Part shown: one piece after another, positions 59,013 through 64,000 of the stretch | Numbering within the stretch: position 1 is the first letter of the stretch | Layout: every line of letters starts with the position of its first letter | NCBI RefSeq assembly: GCF_949987515.2 | Contig: NW_027192650.1 | Location: 930,001-994,000 of the forward strand | Direction of reading: 5' to 3' | Length of the DNA stretch: 64,000 nt | From: Delphinus delphis | Lineage: Eukaryota > Chordata > Mammalia > Artiodactyla > Delphinidae | Program-made: the position numbers and the translations under genes | The notes under the pieces: model-generated | What the model was told of the DNA's origin: nothing | The model's database searches: none | Seen by the model: only the letters and a program-made list of their open reading frames with translations

Positions 59013-60745
59013 ACAAACCGCGCCCTCACACGCACGCTCCCCCTAAAGCATTGCCGTACCCTCACCTGGACCCTAAACCGTCCCCGTCCCCTAACCCTAA
59101 CCCTAGCCCGAACCCTAACCCTAACCCTTCCCCGAAGCCTGACCCTCAACCGTCGCCTAATCCTAACCCGTACGCTAACACTAACCCGCGCCCTCACACG
59201 CACGCTCCCCCTAAAGCGTTGCCGTACCCTCACCTGGACCCTAAACCGTCCCCGTCCCCTAACCCTAACCCTAGCCCGAACCCTAACCCTAACCCTTCCC
59301 CGAAGCCTGACCCTCAACCGTCCCCTAATCCTAACCCGTACGGTAACACTAACCCGCGCCTTCACACGCACGCTCCCCCTAAAGCGTTCCCGTACCCTCA
59401 CCTGGACCCTAAACCGTCCCCGTCCCCTAACCCTAACCCTAGCCCGAACCCTAACCCTAACCCTTCCCCGAAGCCTGACCCTCACCAGTCCCCTAATCCT
59501 AACCCGTACGCTAACACTAACCCACGCCCTCACACGCACGCTCCCCCTAAAGCGTTGCCGTACCCTCACCTGGACCCTAAACCGTCCCCGTCCCCTAACA
59601 CTAACCCTAGCCCAAACCCTAACCCTAACCCTTCCCCGGAGCCTGACCCTCACCCGTCCCCTAATCCTAACCCGTACGCTAACCCTAACCCGCGCCCTCT
59701 CACGCACGCTCCCCCTAAAGCGTTGCCGTACCCTCACCTGAACCCTAAACCGTCCCCGTCCCCTAACCCTAACCCTAGTCCGAACCCTAACCCTGACCCT
59801 TCCCCGAAGCCTGACCCTCACCCGTCCCCTAATCCTAACCCGTACGCTAACACTAACCCGCATCCTCACACGCACGCTCCCCCTAAAGCGTTGCCGTACC
59901 CGCACCTGGACCCTAAACCGTCCCCGTCCCCTAAACCTAACCCTAGCCCGAACCCTAACCCTGACCCTTCCCCGAAGCCTGACCCTCACCCGTCCCCTAA
60001 TCCTAACACGTACGCTAACACTAACCCGCGCCCTCACACGCACGCTCCCCCTAATGCGTTGCCGTACCCTCACCTGGACCCTAAACCGTCCCCGTCCCCT
60101 AACCCTAACCCTAGCCCGAACCCTAACCCTAACCCTTCCCCGAAGCCTGACCCTCAACCGTCGCCTAATCCTAACCCGTACGCTAACACTAACCCGCGCC
60201 CTCACACGCACGCTCCCCCTAAATCGTTGCCGTACCCTCACCTGGACCCTAAACCGTCCCCGTCCCCTAACCCTAGCCCGAACCCTAACCCTAACCCTTC
60301 CCCGAAGCCTGACCCTCACCCGTCCCCTAATCCTAACCCGTACGCTAACACTAACCCGCGCCCTCACACGCACGCTCCCCCTAAAGCGTTGCCGTACCCT
60401 CACCTGGACCCTAAACCGTCCCCTTCCCCTAACCCTAACCCTAGCCCAAACCCTAACCCTAACCCTTCCCCGAAGCCTGACCCTCACCCGTCCCCTAATC
60501 CTAACCCGTACGCTAACACTAACCCGCGCCCTCACACGCACGCTCCCCCTAAAGCGTTGCCGTACCCTCACCTGGACCCTAAACCGTCCCCGTCCCCTAA
60601 CCCTAACCCTAGCCCGAACCCTAACCCTAACATTTCCCCGAAGCCTGACCCTCACCCGTCCCCTAATCCTAACCCGTACGCTAACACAAACCCACGTCCT
60701 CACACGCACGCTCCCCCTAAAGCGTTGCCGTACCCTCACCTGGAC
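58911..60745 (+). repeat. 1841-bp tandem duplication, unit 2
   Basis: Second unit, running from the CTGGACC near 58900 to the CTGGACC near 60738. It shares every private variant I checked with unit 1, including the six-base loss and the CTAAATCGTTGCC change. Confidence 0.88.
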
Positions 60746-61525
60746 CCTAAACCGTCCCCGTCCCCTAACCCTAACCCTAGCCCGAACCCTAACCCTAACC
60801 CTTCCCCGAAGCCTGACCCTCACCCATCCCCTAATCCTAACCCGTACACTAACACTAACCCGCGCCCTCACACGCACGCTCCCCCTAAAGCGTTGCCGTA
60901 CCTTCACCTGGACCCTAAACCGTCCCCATTCCCTAAACCTAACCCTAGCCCGAAACCTAACCCTAACCCTTCCCCGAAGCCTGACCCTCACTCGTCCCCT
61001 AATCCTAACCCGTACGCTAACACTAACCCGCGCCCTCACACGCACGCTCCCCCTAAAGCGTTGCCGTACCCTCACCTGGACCCTAAACCGTCCCCGTCCC
61101 CTAACCCTAACCCTAGCCCGAACCCTAACCCTAACCCTTCCCCGAAGCCTGACCCTCACCCGTCCCCTAATCCTAACCCGTACGCTAACACTAACCCGCG
61201 CCCTCACACGCACGCTCCCCCTAAAGCATTGCCATACCCTCACCTGGACCCTAAACCGTCCCCGTCCCCTAACCCTAACCCTAGCCCAAACCCTAACCCT
61301 AACCCTTCCCCGAAGCCTGACCCTCACTCGTCCCCTAATCCTAACCCGTACGCTAACACTAACCCGCGCCCTCACACGCACGCTCCCCCTAAAGCGTTGC
61401 CGTACCCTCACCTGGACCCTAAACCGTCCCAGTCCACTAACCCTAACCCTAGCCCGAACCCTAACCCTAACCCTTCCCCGAAGCCTGACCCTCACCCGTC
61501 CCCTAATCCTAACCCGTACGCTAAC
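59013..61525 (+). repeat. Marker-bounded block, 15 monomers, second copy plus tail
   Basis: 2513 bp, 15 monomers minus seven bases. It repeats the previous block at offset 1841 to about 60745, including the 162-bp monomer (about 60271), then joins sequence like the supra-repeat end (TACCTTCACC near 60900, CCCCATTCCC near 60926, the CCCAGTCCACT monomer near 61430). The junction lies where the first copy has CTGGACCGTAAACC (about 58900) and this one has CTGGACCCTAAACC. Confidence 0.9.
60232..60393 (+). repeat. 162-bp monomer, duplicated copy
   Basis: The same single-hexamer loss as at 58430, here at about 60271, exactly 1841 bp downstream. It was carried along by the 1841-bp duplication and is not an independent event. 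Confidence 0.85.
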
Positions 61526-64000
61526 ACAAATCGCGCCCTCACACGCACGCTCCTCCTAAAGCATTGCCGTACCCTCACCTGGACCCTAAACCGTCCCCGT
61601 CCCCTAACCCTAACCCTAGCCCGAACCCTAACCCTAACACTTCCCCGAAGCCTGAACCTCACCCGTCCCCTAATCCTAACCCGTACGCTAACACTAACAC
61701 GCACCCTCACACGCACGCTCCCCCTAAAGCATTGCCATACCCTCACCTGGACCCTAAACCGTTCCCGTCCCCTAACCCTAACGCTAGCCCGAACCCTAAG
61801 CCGAACCCTTCCCCGAAGCCTGACCCTCACCAGTCCCCTAATCCTAACCCGTACGCTAACACTAACCCGCGCCCTCACACGCACGCTCCCCCTAAAGCGT
61901 TGCCGTACCCTCACCTGGACCCTAAACCGTCCCCGTCCCCTAACCCTAACCCTAGCCCAAACCCTAACCCTAACCCTTCCCCGAAGCCTGACCCTCACCC
62001 GTCCCCTAATCCTAACCCGTACGCTAACACTAACCCGCGCCCTCTCACGCACGCTCCCCCTAAAGCGTTGCCGTACCCTCACCTGGACCCTAAACCGTCC
62101 CCGTCCCCTAACCCTAACCCTAGCCCGAACCCTAACCCTGACCCTTCCCCGAAGCCTGACCCTCACCCGTCCCCTAATCCTAACCCGTACGCTAACACTA
62201 ACCCGCGCCCTCACACGCACTCTCCCCCTAAAGCGTTGCCGTATCCTCACCTGGACCCTAAACCGTCCCCGTCACCTAACCCTAACCCTAGTCCGAACCC
62301 TAACCCTAACCCTTCCCCGAAGCCTGACCCTCACCCGTCCCCTAATCCTAACCCGTACGCTAACACTAACCCGCGCCCTCACACGCACACTCCCCCTAAA
62401 GCGTTGCCATACCCTCACCTGGACCCTAAACAGTCCCCGTCACCTAACCCTAACCCTAGCCCGAACCCTAAACCTGACCCTTCCCCGAAGCCTGACCCTC
62501 ACCCGTCCCCTAATCCTAACCCGTACGCTAACACTAACCCGCGCCCTCACACGCACACTCTCCCTAAAGCGTTGCCGTACCCTCACCTGGTCCCTAAACC
62601 GTCCCCGTCCACTAACCCTAACCCTAGCCCGAACCCTAACCCTGAATCTTCCCCGAAGCCTGACCCTCACCCGTCCCCTAATCCTAACCCGTACGCTAAC
62701 ACTAACCCATGCCCTCACACGCACGCTCCCCCTAAAGCGTTGCCGTACCCTCACCTGGACCCTAAACCGTCCCCGTCCCCTTACCCTAACCGTAACCCGA
62801 ACCCTAACCCTGACCCTTCCCCGAAGCCTGACCCTCACCCGTCCCCTAATCCTAATCCGTACGCTAACACTAACCCGCGTCCTCACACGCACGCTCCCCC
62901 TAAAGTGTTGCCGTACCCTCACCTGGACCCTAAAATGTCTCCGTCCCCTAACCCTAACCGTAGCCCGAACCCTAAACCTAACACTTCCCCGAAACCTGAC
63001 CCTCACGCGTCCCCTAATCCTAACCCGTACGCTAACACTAACCCGCGCCCTCACACGCACGCTCCCCCTAAAGCGTTGCCGTACCCTCACATGAACCCTA
63101 AACCGTCCCCGTCCCCTAACCCTAACCCTAGCCCGAACCCTAACCCTAACCCTTCCCCGAAGCCTGACCCTCACCCGTCCCCTAATCCTAACCCGTACGC
63201 TAACACTAACCCGCGCCCTCTCACGCACGCTCCCCCTAAAACGTTGCCGTACCCTCACCTGGACCCTAAACCGTCCCCGTCCCCTAACCCTAACCCTAGC
63301 CCGAACCCTAACCCTGACCCTTCCCCGAAGGCTGACCCTCACCCGTCCCCTAATCCTAACCCGTACGCTAACACTAACCCGCGCCCTCACACGCACGCTC
63401 CTCCTAAAGCGTTGCCGTACCCTCACCTGGACCCTAAACCGTCCCCGTCCCCTAACCCTAACCCTAGCCTGAACCCTAACCCTAACCCTTCCCCGAAGCC
63501 TGACCCTCACCCGTCCCCTAATCCTAACCCGTACGCTAACACTAACCCGCGCCCTCACACGCACACTCCCCCTAAAGCGTTGCCGTACCCTCACCTGGAC
63601 CCAAAACTGTCCCCGTCCCCTAACCCTAACCCTAGCCCGAACCCTAACCCTAACACTTCCCCGAAGCCTGACCCTCACCCGTCCCCTAATCCTAACCCGT
63701 ACGCTAACACTAACCCGCGCCCTCACACGCACGCTCCCTCTAAAGCATTGCCATACCCTCACCTGGACCCTAAACCGTCCCCGTCCCCTAACACTAACCC
63801 TAGCCCGAACCCTAACCCTAACCCTTCCCCGAAGCCTGACCCTCACCCGTCCCCTAATCCTAACCCGTACGCTAACACTAACCTGCGCCCTCACACGCAC
63901 GCTCCCCCTAAAGCGTTGCCGTACCCTCACCTGGACCCTAAACCGTCCCCGTCCCCTAACCCTAACCCTAGCCCGAACCCTAACCCTGACCCTTCCCCGA
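61526..64000 (+). repeat. Right partial satellite block, no further marker
   Basis: About 14.7 monomers. It opens with a diverged marker, ACAAATCG, where the usual second C is T, followed by CTCCTCCTAAAG. No other marker or 1-bp deletion was seen to the window end. 62.07-62.83 kb is homologous to 56.04-56.80 kb. The stretch at 62.75-63.08 kb is among the more diverged (CCCTTACCC, AACCGTAACCC, AAAATGTCTCCG, CCCTCACATGAACC). Confidence 0.88.

Larger units (their letters stand above)
1..64000 (+). repeat. 168-bp telomere-derived satellite array, whole window
   Basis: The window is filled end to end by about 381 head-to-tail monomers, nearly all 168 bp, all in one orientation. Each monomer is 28 hexamers that are variants of CCCTAA held in one phase; hexamers 1, 2, 5, 6, 12, 21 and 26 are perfect CCCTAA and the rest carry one to five changes. 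My count gives 73% identity of the consensus to a pure CCCTAA array, against roughly 35% expected from its base composition. The window begins inside a monomer at hexamer 3 and ends inside another, so neither array edge is visible. There is no spacer, inversion or foreign insertion. The likely role is structural heterochromatin (subtelomeric, interstitial-telomeric or centromeric satellite); the sequence does not say which. Relation to TTAGGG telomeres is inferred from hexamer identity and phase. Confidence 0.97.

Noticed and set aside
1..64000. CRISPR array
   Set aside because: The repeats are directly adjacent with no unique spacers, 168 bp long, and no cas genes are present.
1..64000. True functional telomere tract
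   Set aside because: Perfect CCCTAA runs never exceed two or three hexamers; the rest is stably diverged in the same way in each monomer.
1..64000. Primate alpha satellite or another named centromeric satellite
   Set aside because: Length is similar, but the sequence is C-rich telomeric hexamers and I see no match to a CENP-B box. I do not recognise it as a named family.
1..64000. rRNA, tRNA, transposon or other single-copy features
   Set aside because: I read through the window for any break in the 168-bp pattern and found none.

Overview
The whole 64 kb window is one uninterrupted tandem satellite array. I see no single-copy sequence, no credible protein-coding gene, no rRNA or tRNA, no transposon and no non-repeat island. 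It holds about 381 monomers. The modal monomer is 168 bp, with an exact consensus copy at 8223-8390. Read in register, it is 28 diverged copies of the telomeric hexamer CCCTAA (TTAGGG on the minus strand). Seven of the 28 hexamers are perfect, and my hand count gives 123 of 168 bases matching a pure CCCTAA array. The consensus is 50% C, 12% G, 22% A and 16% T on the plus strand, so it is 62% GC with a very strong strand asymmetry. It carries 13 CpG sites.

The source is most likely a eukaryote with TTAGGG-type telomeres. Much of the variation between monomers looks like CpG transitions, which suggests cytosine methylation. I cannot name the species, and I cannot tell whether the locus is subtelomeric, pericentromeric or interstitial. 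All monomers point the same way, C-rich strand left to right. If the array keeps its ancestral telomeric orientation, the chromosome end would lie to the left.

Above the monomer level the array is punctuated by 24 monomers carrying a 1-bp deletion (motif ACAAACCG instead of ACTAACCCG), at 3108, 7811, 9322, 12008, 17549, 20404, 23425, 27118, 29973, 32156, 34675, 38368, 43909, 45588, 47267, 50962, 51465, 52976, 53479, 55326, 55829, 57172, 59013 and 61526. Distances between markers equal a whole number of 168-bp monomers (3 to 33) minus only the small deletions I can locate, so the register is kept over 58 kb. These marker-bounded blocks are listed as separate features.

Layout: 0-7.8 kb is a left partial block plus a 28-monomer block with an internal 10-monomer duplication. 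7.8-17.5 kb holds three copies of a 9-monomer motif and a mosaic 33-monomer block. 17.5-44.2 kb is dominated by an 11.7 kb segmental duplication (about 18.50-30.27 versus 32.77-44.21 kb) and a recent 2519-bp tandem duplication. 43.9-47.3 kb is two related 10-monomer blocks. 47.3-51 kb is a 22-monomer block with an 8-monomer duplication. 50-55.8 kb is a three-copy supra-repeat of about 12 monomers. 57-60.7 kb is an essentially identical 1841-bp tandem duplication carrying a 162-bp monomer. The last 2.5 kb has no marker.

The many long open frames on both strands follow from the monomer being a multiple of 3 and lacking stops in several frames. They encode only dipeptide-like Pro-Asn/Pro-Ser, Thr-Leu and Arg-Val runs, and the consensus has no ATG on either strand. 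I annotate none as genes.
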